A stretch of 64,000 nucleotides of DNA from Methylotenera_A sp031422335 (GCA_031422335.1 JANOQW010000025.1:1-64000); one strand, 5' to 3'; shown: positions 17,933 to 26,884, counted from the first letter of the stretch. Made by a program: numbers and translations. Notes: generated by a model from the sequence alone, not told the origin.

Positions 17933-19075
17933 TTAGCCTCTACCGCGATTTCTATCGCTTTTGTGTGGCATGCTGGCTTTTTGTTTATTCTCTGCAGGCA
18001 AATCACTGCTTTGTCTAATACGTCTTTTACCTGGTTTAGGTGTAGGCTTCTTAGCGATGCCCTGCGAGCCAGTATCCATGCGGCCTGCAGGCCTGTTGTT
18101 TTCACCCGTTATACGCGTTTTACGCATTGCAGGGTCACGATCTAACGCACTCACCCGTTGCTTGCGCACTTTGGGTACAAATACGCTGGTGGCTTTATCT
18201 TTTTCGCGCTGGCTCAGTTGCTTCATTGGCGTTTTTGGCACTTCTAAACCAGCCCATTCCAGCAAATCCACTACTTGTTTTTGTTCTAACTTCAACATGG
18301 TGCCGCGTTTCACGCGTGGCGGCAAATTGACAGGGCCAAAACGCACGCGCATCAGGCGGCTCACTGGTAACTGAAATGCCTCAAACAAGCGCCGCACTTC
18401 GCGATTTCTGCCTTCACGAATAATCACTTGATACCAATGATTAGCACCCTCGCCACCTTGTGGAGAAATGCTGTCAAAACTCGCTGGGCCGTCCTCTAGC
18501 TCGATGCCTTGCGTCAGCGTCAACATTTGACCTTCGGTCAGTTCGCCAAAAATACGCACGGCGTATTCACGCTCAACTTCGTATCTTGGGTGCATAAACC
18601 GGTTGGCCAGCTCGCCAGAATTGGTGAAAATCAACAGTCCGCTGGTATTCATATCGAGTCGGCCAATGGCAATCCACTTGCCTTGCTTAATACGCGGTAG
18701 CTTATCAAATACGCTAGCGCGGCCTTCTGGGTCGTCTTGGCTGACAATTTCACCCTCAGGCTTGTGGTAAATCAGCACTTGCGGCAGCTCAGCTTCAAAC
18801 GGCAATTTAATATGGCGGTTATCTAAACGCACCATGTCGTATTGCGTGACGCCTTGGCCTTGTTTGGCGGGTTCACCATTCACCGTGACGCGACCGCTCA
18901 CCACTAGCTCTTCCATATCTCGGCGTGAGCCCAAACCCGCCAAAGCCATTAACTTATGCAAACGCTGTGTGGGCTCAGGCGGTGCGTTCTCGTCCACTGC
19001 TAATTTTTTAAAATCAGTCTTTGGCCTGCGTGGGGTGGCTTGGGGGTCGCGCTGCTGTTTGAATGGACGTGCCAT
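17933..19075 (-). CDS. rluB: 23S rRNA pseudouridine synthase RluB-type with long basic tail
   Basis: Makes a pseudouridine in helix 80/89 of 23S rRNA. An S4-like RNA-binding domain near residues 38-80 (RLHKLMALAGLGSRR) precedes the catalytic domain, whose nucleophile Asp is in GRLDMNTSGLLIFTN. At 380 residues it exceeds E. coli RluB (about 290) because of an Arg/Lys-rich, probably disordered C-terminal tail. Residues about 328-340 of this tail are encoded by a copy of the dispersed repeat (read as GRMDTGSQGI). It is the last gene of the scp cluster. Confidence 0.92.
   Translation of the reverse strand: MARPFKQQRDPQATPRRPKTDFKKLAVDENAPPEPTQRLHKLMALAGLGSRRDMEELVVSGRVTVNGEPAKQGQGVTQYDMVRLDNRHIKLPFEAELPQVLIYHKPEGEIVSQDDPEGRASVFDKLPRIKQGKWIAIGRLDMNTSGLLIFTNSGELANRFMHPRYEVEREYAVRIFGELTEGQMLTLTQGIELEDGPASFDSISPQGGEGANHWYQVIIREGRNREVRRLFEAFQLPVSRLMRVRFGPVNLPPRVKRGTMLKLEQKQVVDLLEWAGLEVPKTPMKQLSQREKDKATSVFVPKVRKQRVSALDRDPAMRKTRITGENNRPAGRMDTGSQGIAKKPTPKPGKRRIRQSSDLPAENKQKASMPHKSDRNRGRG
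18056..18093 (+). repeat. Dispersed repeat inside the rluB C-terminal tail
   Basis: GATGCCCTGCGAGCC, core AGTATCCATGC (one mismatch), then GGCCTGCAGGCC; antisense to rluB. It falls in the poorly conserved basic tail, where an insertion would be tolerated. Confidence 0.75.
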
Positions 19076-19142
19076 ATGAGTAAACTATTGATTGCAAAAG
19101 CGCATTTTACAGCAGTTAGCGCTAAAGCTAGAATAAAATATA

Positions 19143-19694
19143 TTAACTATCGAGTGGAATTTCCGTTTGGGCGAAATCTTCAAATGGTGGCAGTTCAGAA
19201 ATTGAACGTAAATTCAGGTCATCTAAAAAGTGTTTCGTGGTCGCGTAAAGCGATGGTCGCCCTGGCACTTCACGTTGTCCAACCACATCAATCCAATCGC
19301 GTTCTTGCAATTGGCGCATCACATTCGGGTTTACTGCAACGCCGCGTATTTGCTCAATATCGCCGCGCGTCACTGGTTGGCGGTAAGCAATAATCGCTAA
19401 TGTTTCCATCACGGCGCGGCTATATTTTGGCTGCCGTTCTGGGCTAAGGCGCACAATAAATTCGCTAAATTGTGGTTTGGCCTGAAAGCGGTAACCAGTA
19501 GCAACTTGCACCAGCTCTAGCGTTTTTTCGTTCCAATCCATTTTGAGTTCATCCAACAACATACGCAACGTGGTCCGCTCCATGCGGCCTGCAAACAGCT
19601 TCAACATATCGTCTATGCTCAATGGCTGGCCAGCCGTCAACAGCGCGGCTTCTAGCACTTGTTTCATTTGGTCTATATTTTCAGGCTCTTGCAT
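19143..19694 (-). CDS. scpB: Segregation and condensation protein B
   Basis: Winged-helix kleisin-associated subunit of the Smc-ScpAB condensin. It has the hallmark GYRFQAKPQFSEFI and the second winged helix ETLAIIAYRQPVTRGDIEQIRG near residue 95. 183 residues is normal. It follows scpA with a 3 bp gap on the same strand. Confidence 0.94.
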   Translation of the reverse strand: MQEPENIDQMKQVLEAALLTAGQPLSIDDMLKLFAGRMERTTLRMLLDELKMDWNEKTLELVQVATGYRFQAKPQFSEFIVRLSPERQPKYSRAVMETLAIIAYRQPVTRGDIEQIRGVAVNPNVMRQLQERDWIDVVGQREVPGRPSLYATTKHFLDDLNLRSISELPPFEDFAQTEIPLDS

Positions 19695-19697
19695 GCT

Positions 19698-20513
19698 TTA
19701 CTCCGCCGTATTCGCTTGCAAATAAATGGGTGAAAACGCTTGCTGCTGCGTCATGCGAATTAAGCCTTCTTTGGCCAGCTCTAAAATGGCCAAGAAATTC
19801 ACCACAAGTTTAGCCAAACCATCCTGCACCATATCAAATAATTGTGAAAACTCCACCATGCCGTCCGCCTTCAAGCGGCGCAGAATCTGGCTCATATGCT
19901 CACGCACCGATAATTCTGATTTGCCAATTTTGTGGTGGCTATTTAATTTGGCGCGTTTTAGTACATTGCGCCACGCTTCCACCAGTTCATCCAAACTCAC
20001 TTCGGGTGGTTTAATCTCGCTAATATGTTGATAATAAGCCGCGGCAACTTGTATTTCCACGCCCACTTGCGGCATGGCATCTAAGCGCTGCGCTGCTAAT
20101 TTAATCGCCTCATATTCCATCAAGCGGCGTACTAACTCGGCACGCGGGTCGTCTTCACTTTCAATCTCGGCAGGTTTTGGCAGCAACATACGTGATTTAA
20201 TCTCAATCAGCATCGCCGACATCAACAAATAATCCGCCGCAAGTTCCAGCTTAATCACCTTCGACTTATCTCTGGTTTCTTGGTCTACATACGCCATATA
20301 TTGCGCTGTCAATTGCGCCATTGGGATGTCGAGAATATCTAAATTATGCTTGCGAATCAGGTACAACAGCAAATCCAGCGGGCCTTCAAATGCTTCTAAA
20401 TATACTTCCAGCGCATCGGGCGGAATGTATAAATCGCGCGGCAACTCGCTCAGCGTTTCGCCTTTGATTTTTATTTCAGGGATTTTAAATTCTGAGTTAA
20501 GCTGCGTTAGCAT
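19698..20513 (-). CDS. scpA: Segregation and condensation protein A
   Basis: Kleisin subunit of the Smc-ScpAB complex. The N-terminal FEGPLDLLLYLIRKHNLDI and C-terminal winged helix (FLAILELAKEGLIRMTQQ) are diagnostic. 271 residues. It is coupled to scpB downstream. The smc gene is not in the window. Confidence 0.94.
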   Translation of the reverse strand: MLTQLNSEFKIPEIKIKGETLSELPRDLYIPPDALEVYLEAFEGPLDLLLYLIRKHNLDILDIPMAQLTAQYMAYVDQETRDKSKVIKLELAADYLLMSAMLIEIKSRMLLPKPAEIESEDDPRAELVRRLMEYEAIKLAAQRLDAMPQVGVEIQVAAAYYQHISEIKPPEVSLDELVEAWRNVLKRAKLNSHHKIGKSELSVREHMSQILRRLKADGMVEFSQLFDMVQDGLAKLVVNFLAILELAKEGLIRMTQQQAFSPIYLQANTAE

Positions 20514-20526
20514 TTTTATAAGCTTT

Positions 20527-20859
20527 TTAGTGAACGATTGACTTAGAAAACACGTTAATCACTATGACCCCAGCAATAATTAAACTAATACCAATAATAG
20601 CTGCAATATCTAAAGCCTGACGATAAATGACCCAGCCAATAATAGACACCAGCACAATACCCATGCCCGCCCAAATGGCATACATAATGCCCACTGGCAG
20701 CACGCGCATGCTAATTGCCATAAAATAAAACCCTGTGCCATAGCCAAGCACCACAACCACTGACGGCCAAAAACGTGTAAATTCATTTGTGGATTTCATC
20801 GTGCTGGTTGCAATCACTTCTGCGACGATTGCGATACTAAGTGCTAACCAATGATTCAT
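20527..20859 (-). CDS. Small multidrug resistance (SMR) efflux protein, EmrE-like
   Basis: 110 residues with four membrane helices. The essential membrane glutamate is Glu14 in SIAIVAEVIATS, and the third helix carries AIWAGMGIVLVSIIGW, a pattern of EmrE/QacE-type proton-coupled exporters of cationic compounds rather than Gdx guanidinium exporters. It is an extra gene between trpS and scpA, whose neighbours are conserved in related genomes. Confidence 0.85.
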   Translation of the reverse strand: MNHWLALSIAIVAEVIATSTMKSTNEFTRFWPSVVVVLGYGTGFYFMAISMRVLPVGIMYAIWAGMGIVLVSIIGWVIYRQALDIAAIIGISLIIAGVIVINVFSKSIVH

Positions 20860-20892
20860 TGTTTCCTTAATTAAACTTTCCTGCTAAAAATG

Positions 20893-20933
20893 CATGCCCT
20901 GCAACCCGCATGGATATTGGCTTGCAGAGCATC
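20893..20933 (-). repeat. Dispersed palindromic repeat, intergenic (SMR gene-hypothetical)
   Basis: On the minus strand: GATGCTCTGCAAGCC, exact core AATATCCATGC, then GGGTTGCAGGGCATG. One of the most complete copies; it is flanked by AT-rich sequence upstream of the SMR gene. Confidence 0.85.
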
Positions 20934-20973
20934 TATTTTTGTTATTTTTATATGTAATTACATCTTAAATTGC

Positions 20974-21288
20974 TTAGACTTCTCCAGCTTTTACCCATCG
21001 ATAAACTCGAATAATTATAAAAACTAAAATCCATCCGAGAAGAATTGGAGCAAAGGCGATAAAACTTATATTGACCCAATTCGGCTTCATCCAAAATTCT
21101 CTATTCTTTTTGCTCTCGGCCAAACAGTCTTTAGATACTGATGGTTCCGATTCGATACAGTATTCATAATCTAATTGTACTGCTTTCTGACCTGTATCCA
21201 CTTGAGACATTCGCTCATTATATGCAGCACATAACGCCCATAACACTGAAAGCACAACTCCAGCGCGCTGCCATCTATTTAACTTCAT
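20974..21288 (-). CDS. Small two-helix membrane protein, unknown function
   Basis: 104 residues: an N-terminal hydrophobic segment (AGVVLSVLWALCAAY), a soluble loop with two cysteines (YCIESEPSVSKDC) and a second membrane helix near 72-95 (FIAFAPILLGWILVFIIIRV). A purine-rich site (AGGAG-type) precedes the gene downstream (trpS is upstream by 9 bp). I do not recognise the family; similar orphan proteins are scattered in proteobacteria. Confidence 0.6.
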   Translation of the reverse strand: MKLNRWQRAGVVLSVLWALCAAYNERMSQVDTGQKAVQLDYEYCIESEPSVSKDCLAESKKNREFWMKPNWVNISFIAFAPILLGWILVFIIIRVYRWVKAGEV

Positions 21289-21297
21289 GAGTTTCTC

Positions 21298-22500
21298 CTA
21301 GCTATAATTCAACCCCATCACATCGCGCACATCGCGCATCGTTTCTCTAGCCAATTTGCGGGCTTTTTCACAACCTTCAGCGACGATATTTTTCACTAAA
21401 GTTGGGTCTTCGGCATATTGCGCGGCACGCTCTTGAATCGGCTTAAGCTCTTTTAGCACCGCATCAATCACTGGCTGTTTACATTCTATGCAGCCAATCG
21501 TTGCGCTTTTACAACCAATTTGCACCCAGTCTTTGACGTTGTCATCAGAATACACTTCGTGCAATTGCCACACGGGGCATTTGGCTGGGTCACCTGGGTC
21601 GGTGCGGCGAATGCGCGCAGGGTCCGTCGGCATGGTTTTGATTTTTTTTGCTACCGTATCGGTATCTTCGCGCAACGAAATGGTGTTGTTATACGATTTC
21701 GACATTTTTTGGCCGTCTAAGCCCATCATTTTGCTGGCGGGCATCAGCTTGTATTCAGGCTCGACCAAAATCATTTTGCCGCCGCCTTCTAAATAGCCCA
21801 GCAAGCGTTCTTTATCGCCCAAACTTAAGTTTTGCGCTTCTTCTATCATCGTGCGTGCGCTGTCTAGCGCTTCTTCATCGCCATCTTGCTGATAAGCGTT
21901 GCGCATTTCTTCGTAAACGGCGGCGCGTTTGCTGCCTAGTTTTTTAATGGCGGCAATGGCTTTTTCTTCAAAGCCCACCTCTTTGCCATAAATGTGGTTA
22001 AACCTGCGCGCAATTTCACGGGTGAATTCAATGTGCGGAATTTGGTCTTCGCCCACTGGCACTTGTGTGGCTTTATAAATCAGAATATCCGCAGATTGCA
22101 ACAATGGGTAGCCCAAAAAGCCGTAAGTGGATAAATCTTTACTGGCGAGTTTTTCTTGCTGGTCTTTATAGGTTGGCACACGCTCTAACCAGCTGAGTGG
22201 CGTAATCATGCTTAGCAGCGTAAATAGTTCGGCATGTTCTGGCACGCGAGATTGTATAAAAATGGTCGCATTGGCAGGGTCCACGCCTGCTGCCAGCCAA
22301 TCAATGACCATTTCCCATACTGATTCTTCGATGATTTCTGGCGTGTCGTAGTGCGTGGTGAGCGCATGCCAATCAGCCACAAAAAATAAGCATTCATGCT
22401 CATGTTGCAGCTTAATCCAATTTTTAAGCACGCCGTTGTAATGCCCAAGATGCAAGTTGCCAGTGGGGCGCATGCCCGATAAAACACGTTCGATTGCCAT
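21298..22500 (-). CDS. trpS: Tryptophan--tRNA ligase, 400-residue form with iron-sulfur-type cysteines
   Basis: Class I aminoacyl-tRNA synthetase charging tRNA-Trp. The HIGH-type motif HLGH is at residues 17-20 and KMSKS at 265-269. It is about 65 residues longer than the E. coli enzyme. The anticodon-side domain contains Cys308, Cys330, Cys337 and Cys340 (C-x21-C-x6-C-x2-C). This nearly matches the C-x22-C-x6-C-x2-C pattern of the Thermotoga maritima TrpRS, which holds a [4Fe-4S] cluster. A cluster here is inference. Confidence 0.95.
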   Translation of the reverse strand: MAIERVLSGMRPTGNLHLGHYNGVLKNWIKLQHEHECLFFVADWHALTTHYDTPEIIEESVWEMVIDWLAAGVDPANATIFIQSRVPEHAELFTLLSMITPLSWLERVPTYKDQQEKLASKDLSTYGFLGYPLLQSADILIYKATQVPVGEDQIPHIEFTREIARRFNHIYGKEVGFEEKAIAAIKKLGSKRAAVYEEMRNAYQQDGDEEALDSARTMIEEAQNLSLGDKERLLGYLEGGGKMILVEPEYKLMPASKMMGLDGQKMSKSYNNTISLREDTDTVAKKIKTMPTDPARIRRTDPGDPAKCPVWQLHEVYSDDNVKDWVQIGCKSATIGCIECKQPVIDAVLKELKPIQERAAQYAEDPTLVKNIVAEGCEKARKLARETMRDVRDVMGLNYS

Positions 22501-22568
22501 TTATTAAAACCCTATTTGAATTATGTTTATTATAGCAAGTGGTATTGAGTTGTTTATACTAGATTAAT

Positions 22569-23201
22569 TTAAATCAGACTAAAAATGATGTTGTAAGCAA
22601 ACCCAATAAACGGGTCTAAAATTTTACTCAACACGCCTGTAAATAGCAGTGCAATTAAAATTAAAAAGCCGAAACGCTCTATTTGCGCAAACGGCTGCGC
22701 AAAGCGATTTGGCAGCAAACTCACTGCAATGCGCCCACCATCTAGCGGTGGCAAAGGCAATAAATTAAGTACCATTAAAACAATATTAATAGACACGCCA
22801 GCTTTGCCCATCATTTCCATCGGCAGCGCATAAGCACCAGCAGCAGATGAGAATTTAATCACAAATGCCCAAAAAATCGCCATGACAAAATTTGAGGCAG
22901 GCCCTGCCGCAGCCACCCACAGCATATCTTTTTTAGGGTTGCGCAAATTGCCAAAATTAACCGGAACTGGCTTGGCCCAGCCAAATAAAATGCCGCCTAG
23001 CATCACGGTGAGCGCGGGTAATAAAATGGTACCAAATGGGTCGATATGCTTGAGTGGGTTGAGCGAAATTCGACCCATTTTTTCGGCAGTTAAATCGCCA
23101 AAATATTTAGCGGCGTAGCCATGTGCCGCCTCGTGCACAGTAATGGCGAATAGAATTGGCAACGCATAAATAGCAATTTTTTGTATGATGTTGAGTTCCA
23201 T
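22569..23201 (-). CDS. Site-2 protease family (M50) membrane metalloprotease
   Basis: 210 residues, about six membrane segments. The zinc motif HEAAH (in TVHEAAHGYAAKYFGD) is in the first helix and the second metal-site motif is near LNLLPLPPLDGGRI. This is the short M50 subgroup without a PDZ domain. It is commonly encoded between trpS and a Sua5/YciO gene in betaproteobacteria, as here; its substrate is unknown. Confidence 0.9.
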   Translation of the reverse strand: MELNIIQKIAIYALPILFAITVHEAAHGYAAKYFGDLTAEKMGRISLNPLKHIDPFGTILLPALTVMLGGILFGWAKPVPVNFGNLRNPKKDMLWVAAAGPASNFVMAIFWAFVIKFSSAAGAYALPMEMMGKAGVSINIVLMVLNLLPLPPLDGGRIAVSLLPNRFAQPFAQIERFGFLILIALLFTGVLSKILDPFIGFAYNIIFSLI

Positions 23202-23222
23202 TTTTTTACCTTTTTTTACTGC

Positions 23223-23846
23223 TCACAATCCAAATGGCGCGGCATCGCCAACGCCCTGTCGAATCAAGCTTGGTGCGGCTTCGGTTAAATCTATCACTGT
23301 CGTCAGTCCCGCCATACTAATGGCAGAGTCAATCACCAACTCAACTTGGTTTTGCAATTTATCGCGTATTTCTTCTGCATCGTTTAACGGTACATCTTCG
23401 TTTGGTAACAGTAAAGTCATACTTAGCAGTGGCTCAGCAAGCGCTTCTAGCAAGGCTTGCAACATGGCATGTTGCGGCACACGTATGCCAACCGCACTGC
23501 GTTTTGGGTGCTGCAAACGGCGCGGCACTTCTTTAGTAGCGCGTAACACAAACGTATAAGCGCCTGGCGTATTGGCTTTTAGCAGCCTAAATTGGCTATT
23601 ATCCACTTGCGCATAAGTGCTTAACTCGCTTAAATCGCTGCACACCAAGGTAAATAAATGACTGTCGTCCAGCCCGCGAATCTGCCTAATTTTATCTTGC
23701 GCATCTTTAAAGCCCATCATGCAACCCAGTGCGTAACTGCTATCAGTCGGGTAAGCAATCACGCCGCCTGCGCGCAAAATCTCTACCGTGTGCTTAATTA
23801 GCCGCGCCTGCGGGTTTTCGGCATTGATGACAAAATACTGCGCCAT
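23223..23846 (-). CDS. YciO/Sua5/YrdC-family protein
   Basis: 207 residues with the YrdC fold: the N-terminal strand AQYFVINAENPQARLI, GGVIAYPTDSSYALGC near residue 30 (nucleotide/threonylcarbamoyl-adenylate site) and KRSAVGIRVPQHAML. The PTDSSYALGC wording fits YciO rather than TsaC, so a direct role in t6A synthesis is uncertain. It is adjacent to the PHP phosphatase gene, as in E. coli (rnm-yciO). Confidence 0.85.
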   Translation of the reverse strand: MAQYFVINAENPQARLIKHTVEILRAGGVIAYPTDSSYALGCMMGFKDAQDKIRQIRGLDDSHLFTLVCSDLSELSTYAQVDNSQFRLLKANTPGAYTFVLRATKEVPRRLQHPKRSAVGIRVPQHAMLQALLEALAEPLLSMTLLLPNEDVPLNDAEEIRDKLQNQVELVIDSAISMAGLTTVIDLTEAAPSLIRQGVGDAAPFGL

Positions 23847-24698
23847 CTATTGAATCAGTTGCGTCTCTGGCCAATCGTCCCATACCGGCACGCAATTATC
23901 GGGCAGGTCAGGAATGCAGCCCATCTCCATGTAAGAGATTCCGCTACCGTGATAATCTGAACCAAGCGACGATTTTAGGCTGAATTTATGCGCGATTTTG
24001 GCAAATTGTTGATATTGCGGCGGCGTGTGGCTGCCAGTCACTACCTCAATCGCCGTGCCACCTAGCGTTCTAAATTCGTGCATTAGCAATAGCATATTAA
24101 TGGTACCTAAATCGTAACGACCTGGGTGGGCGATGACCGCTTGGCCGCCTGCGTCATTGATTAAATTGATGGCAGTTTTTAAGTCCATCCATTCATGCTC
24201 TTTAAAACCTGGCTTGCCTTTTACCAAATATTTTTTAAACACACTTTTAGTATCTTTGGCATGGCCATTTGCCACCAAAAAGCGGGCAAAATGCGTGCGC
24301 GTAATAATGCTTTGCTTGGCAATGGCTTTTGCACCTTCATACGCGCCGTGTATACCCACGCGCGCCAAATCTGCACCCATTTCTTGTGCGCGCTCATCGC
24401 GACCAATACGCACGCCAGCCAGCGCAGTTTTTAGTGCCGAATTTTCAATATCAACTTTTAAACCCACAATATGCAGGGTGCGGCGTTTCCAGGTGACTGA
24501 GATTTCTACGCCATTCACAAACTGAATACCATGCTCAGCAGCGGCTATTCGCGCGGCTTCCAGCCCACCTAAGTCATCATGATCTGTCAGTGCTAGCACT
24601 TTAACGCCGCGTTTAGCCGCATGCGCCACCAACTCGGCGGGGGCAAGCATGCCATCAGAAACGGTGGAGTGACAATGAAGATCGAACAATGCGGCCAT
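23847..24698 (-). CDS. PHP-domain 3',5'-nucleoside bisphosphate phosphatase/5'-3' exoribonuclease (RNase AM-like)
   Basis: 283 residues of one PHP domain. The metal-binding motifs are DLHCHSTVSDG near residue 6, LTDHDDLGGLEAA near 37 and the C-terminal LGSDYHGSG. E. coli RNase AM (TrpH/YciV) is the closest named family; it trims 5' ends of small RNAs and degrades pAp-type nucleotides. The gene leads the minus-strand cluster down to trpS, and is divergent from yciB with a 109 bp gap to its start. Confidence 0.88.
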   Translation of the reverse strand: MAALFDLHCHSTVSDGMLAPAELVAHAAKRGVKVLALTDHDDLGGLEAARIAAAEHGIQFVNGVEISVTWKRRTLHIVGLKVDIENSALKTALAGVRIGRDERAQEMGADLARVGIHGAYEGAKAIAKQSIITRTHFARFLVANGHAKDTKSVFKKYLVKGKPGFKEHEWMDLKTAINLINDAGGQAVIAHPGRYDLGTINMLLLMHEFRTLGGTAIEVVTGSHTPPQYQQFAKIAHKFSLKSSLGSDYHGSGISYMEMGCIPDLPDNCVPVWDDWPETQLIQ

Positions 24699-24807
24699 GC
24701 GTTTAAATTAACCTTAATATTTACGTCAAATTGCTTTTGCAATACTTTTGCAAATTAAACCAAATCATAGCAAAATACAGCCTTTACTGATACCCGCAAA
24801 GCCACAC

Positions 24808-25359
24808 ATGAAATTTTTATTCGATTTACTGCCCGTTATTTTATTTTTTGTTGGCTTTAAGCTGTATGGCATATTTGCCGCCACCGCCATTGCCATAGCT
24901 ACCACGTTGGCAATGATTGTTTACGCCAAATTGCGCCACGGCAAAATAGAAAAAATGCTGCTGATAAACGGCGCTATCATTAGCGTACTGGGCGGCATTA
25001 CGCTGTTGCTGCAAGATAAAACCTACATTATGTGGAAACCCACCGTGTTGTATTGGTTGCTGGCCGCAGTTTTATTAACGTCTCAATTATTTTTTAATAA
25101 AAACTTTATTCAGCAAATGATGGGCAAAATGATGGCTGCGCCTGCCAATATTTGGCGCAAGCTTAATTTAGTGTGGGTAATATTTTTGGTAGGTTTGGGC
25201 TTTCTCAATTTATATGTGGCGTTTAATTACAGCGAAGATGCTTGGGTAAACTTTAAGTTATTCGGCGTTACTGGCATGATGTTTATATTTGTGATTTTGC
25301 AAACATTGATATTGCGAAAATATTTAATTGAGCCAACTGAGCCAGAAAGTAAAGAATAA
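24808..25359 (+). CDS. yciB: Intracellular septation protein A family (YciB)
   Basis: 183 residues from ATG 24808, five to six membrane helices. The start MKFLFDLLPVILFFVGFKL and the INGAIISVLGGITLLLQD motif with KPTVLYW are diagnostic. YciB is an inner-membrane protein linked to cell-envelope synthesis and division. I rejected an upstream non-ATG start 60 bp earlier, which would add a hydrophilic tail. Its stop overlaps the yciI ATG as TAATG. Confidence 0.93.
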   Translation: MKFLFDLLPVILFFVGFKLYGIFAATAIAIATTLAMIVYAKLRHGKIEKMLLINGAIISVLGGITLLLQDKTYIMWKPTVLYWLLAAVLLTSQLFFNKNFIQQMMGKMMAAPANIWRKLNLVWVIFLVGLGFLNLYVAFNYSEDAWVNFKLFGVTGMMFIFVILQTLILRKYLIEPTEPESKE

Positions 25360-25658
25360 TGTATTACGCAATTATGGCAGAAGATGCTGAAAACAGCCTT
25401 GTAAAACGTATGGAATATAGGCCAGCACATTTGGCAAGATTGACCGAGCTGCAAAATCAAGGCCGTTTACTTTTGGCTGGGCCTTTCCCCGCTATTGATA
25501 GCGTTGACCCAGGCCCAGCGGGCTTTAGTGGCAGCTTAATTGTGGCCGAGTTTGAAAGTTTAGCTGCGGCAACAGCGTGGGCTGAGACCGACCCGTTTGT
25601 CAGCGCAGGCGTTTATGCGAGCGTTGTAGTCAAACCTTTTAGAAAAACGCTACCTTAA
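25359..25658 (+). CDS. yciI: YciI-family protein
   Basis: 99 residues with the family's ferredoxin-like fold: YYAIMAEDAENS, RPAHLARLTELQNQGRLLLAGPF with the conserved His-Asp type site, and the C-terminal DPFVSAGVYASV. The function is not firmly known. It is coupled to yciB and followed by bolA after 7 bp, a conserved order. Confidence 0.92.
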   Translation: MYYAIMAEDAENSLVKRMEYRPAHLARLTELQNQGRLLLAGPFPAIDSVDPGPAGFSGSLIVAEFESLAAATAWAETDPFVSAGVYASVVVKPFRKTLP

Positions 25659-25665
25659 ATTATCA

Positions 25666-25929
25666 ATGAATTTAGCAGAAACCATTCAACAGCGGCTTAA
25701 TATTTTACAGCCTAGCAGCTTAGAACTTAAAGACGATAGCGCGCAGCATGCGGGCCATGCAGGCAACACAGGCGGCGGGCATTTCACACTAAAAATAGTA
25801 AGCTCGCAATTTTCGCAAAAATCGCAGATAATACGTCATCGTTTAATTTATCAAGCACTCGCAGATTTAATACCGCAGCAAATTCATGCACTTAGCATAC
25901 TTGCAATTTCTCCAGACGACCCCAAATAA
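25666..25929 (+). CDS. BolA-family protein
   Basis: 87 residues. The BolA class-II-type fold shows in LKDDSAQHAGH and GGGHFTLKIVSSQF, with the invariant RHRLIYQAL helix. BolA proteins partner monothiol glutaredoxins in Fe-S and redox sensing. It is part of the yciB-yciI-bolA-ppiC run. Confidence 0.9.
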   Translation: MNLAETIQQRLNILQPSSLELKDDSAQHAGHAGNTGGGHFTLKIVSSQFSQKSQIIRHRLIYQALADLIPQQIHALSILAISPDDPK

Positions 25930-25983
25930 CTTTTTGTATTTGAAACATTTTTGGCACTCTCAATTTTTAAAAAAGGATTTAAA

Positions 25984-26778
25984 ATGAAAATCTCGCAACT
26001 TATCGCCACTATTTTCGCAGCTTCTACACTTACATTTGCTGCAAGCAGCTTTGCAGCAGACCCAGCGACTGTAAACGGCAAGCCGATTAAGCAAGCTTGG
26101 GTTAACTACATTATGAAAGATGCACAAGCACGCGGCCAAAAAGGTGATGGCTTAAAAAATGCCATTATTAACGAACTGGTTGGCTCTGAGCTGGCTTACC
26201 AAGAAGCAGTAAAGCAAGGCGTTGATAAAGACCCAGATTTAATGATTGCCTCAGAAATTGGTCAGCGTAAATTGGTGGTAAACGCGTTTTTAGCAGATTT
26301 TATGAAGAAAAATCCAGTCACCGATGCTGATAAAAAAGCGGCTTATGAGCAATACAAAAAAGAATTAGGCGACAAAGAATATAGCGCACGTCATATTTTG
26401 GTCAAAACTGAAGCGGAAGCCAATGACGTTGCTGCTGCAGTTAAAAAAGGCGATTTTGCAAAAATAGCCAAAGAGAAGTCACTTGATCCTGGCAGCAAAG
26501 AAAAAGGCGGTGATTTAGGTTGGTTCTCACCCGCTGGCATGGTAAAACCATTTAGCGATGCAGTGACTGGTATGAAAAAAGGCGAAGTAAGTGCGCCTAT
26601 TCAAACCCAATTCGGCTGGCATGTGATTAAATTAAATGACAGTCGTGCCACGCAAGTACCAAGTTACGACAAAGTAAAAGATGGCTTAGAGCGCACTTTG
26701 CAACAACGTAAACTAGAAAAATTGATGTTAGGCTTGAAAGAAAAAGCCAAAATTGATGTACCAGGTGCGACTAAATAA
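25984..26778 (+). CDS. Periplasmic parvulin-type peptidyl-prolyl isomerase (PpiC/SurA-like)
   Basis: 264 residues from ATG 25984, which has AAAGGA at proper spacing. The signal peptide ends at SSFAA. An N-terminal SurA-like helical region is followed by a parvulin domain near 125-220 (YSARHILVKTEAEAND; GGDLGWFSPAGMVKPFSDAV; TQFGWHVIKL). It folds exported proteins. A terminator follows, closing the yciB transcript. Confidence 0.93.
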   Translation: MKISQLIATIFAASTLTFAASSFAADPATVNGKPIKQAWVNYIMKDAQARGQKGDGLKNAIINELVGSELAYQEAVKQGVDKDPDLMIASEIGQRKLVVNAFLADFMKKNPVTDADKKAAYEQYKKELGDKEYSARHILVKTEAEANDVAAAVKKGDFAKIAKEKSLDPGSKEKGGDLGWFSPAGMVKPFSDAVTGMKKGEVSAPIQTQFGWHVIKLNDSRATQVPSYDKVKDGLERTLQQRKLEKLMLGLKEKAKIDVPGATK

Positions 26779-26795
26779 CTTTTTAGCTGTTAAAA

Positions 26796-26820
26796 AAAAC
26801 CTGCTCACGCAGGTTTTTTT
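26796..26820 (+). terminator. Rho-independent terminator after the parvulin gene
   Basis: AAAACCTGC and GCAGGTTTT enclose TCAC; a seven-T run follows. Confidence 0.93.
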
Positions 26821-26855
26821 GTGTCTAAATATTAGTGAATAAAATATATCTTCAA

Positions 26856-26884
26856 TTGCGAACTATTATCATTAAGATTATACT
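26856..26884 (+). promoter_or_regulatory. Promoter with overlapping Fur-like box upstream of the iron permease
   Basis: TTGCGA at 26856 and TATACT at 26879 are spaced by 17 bp, a good sigma-70 pair. The spacer and -35 region read, on the minus strand, AATGATAATAGTTCGC, very like Fur boxes of beta- and gammaproteobacteria. Repression by iron-loaded Fur is inferred. Confidence 0.6.
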
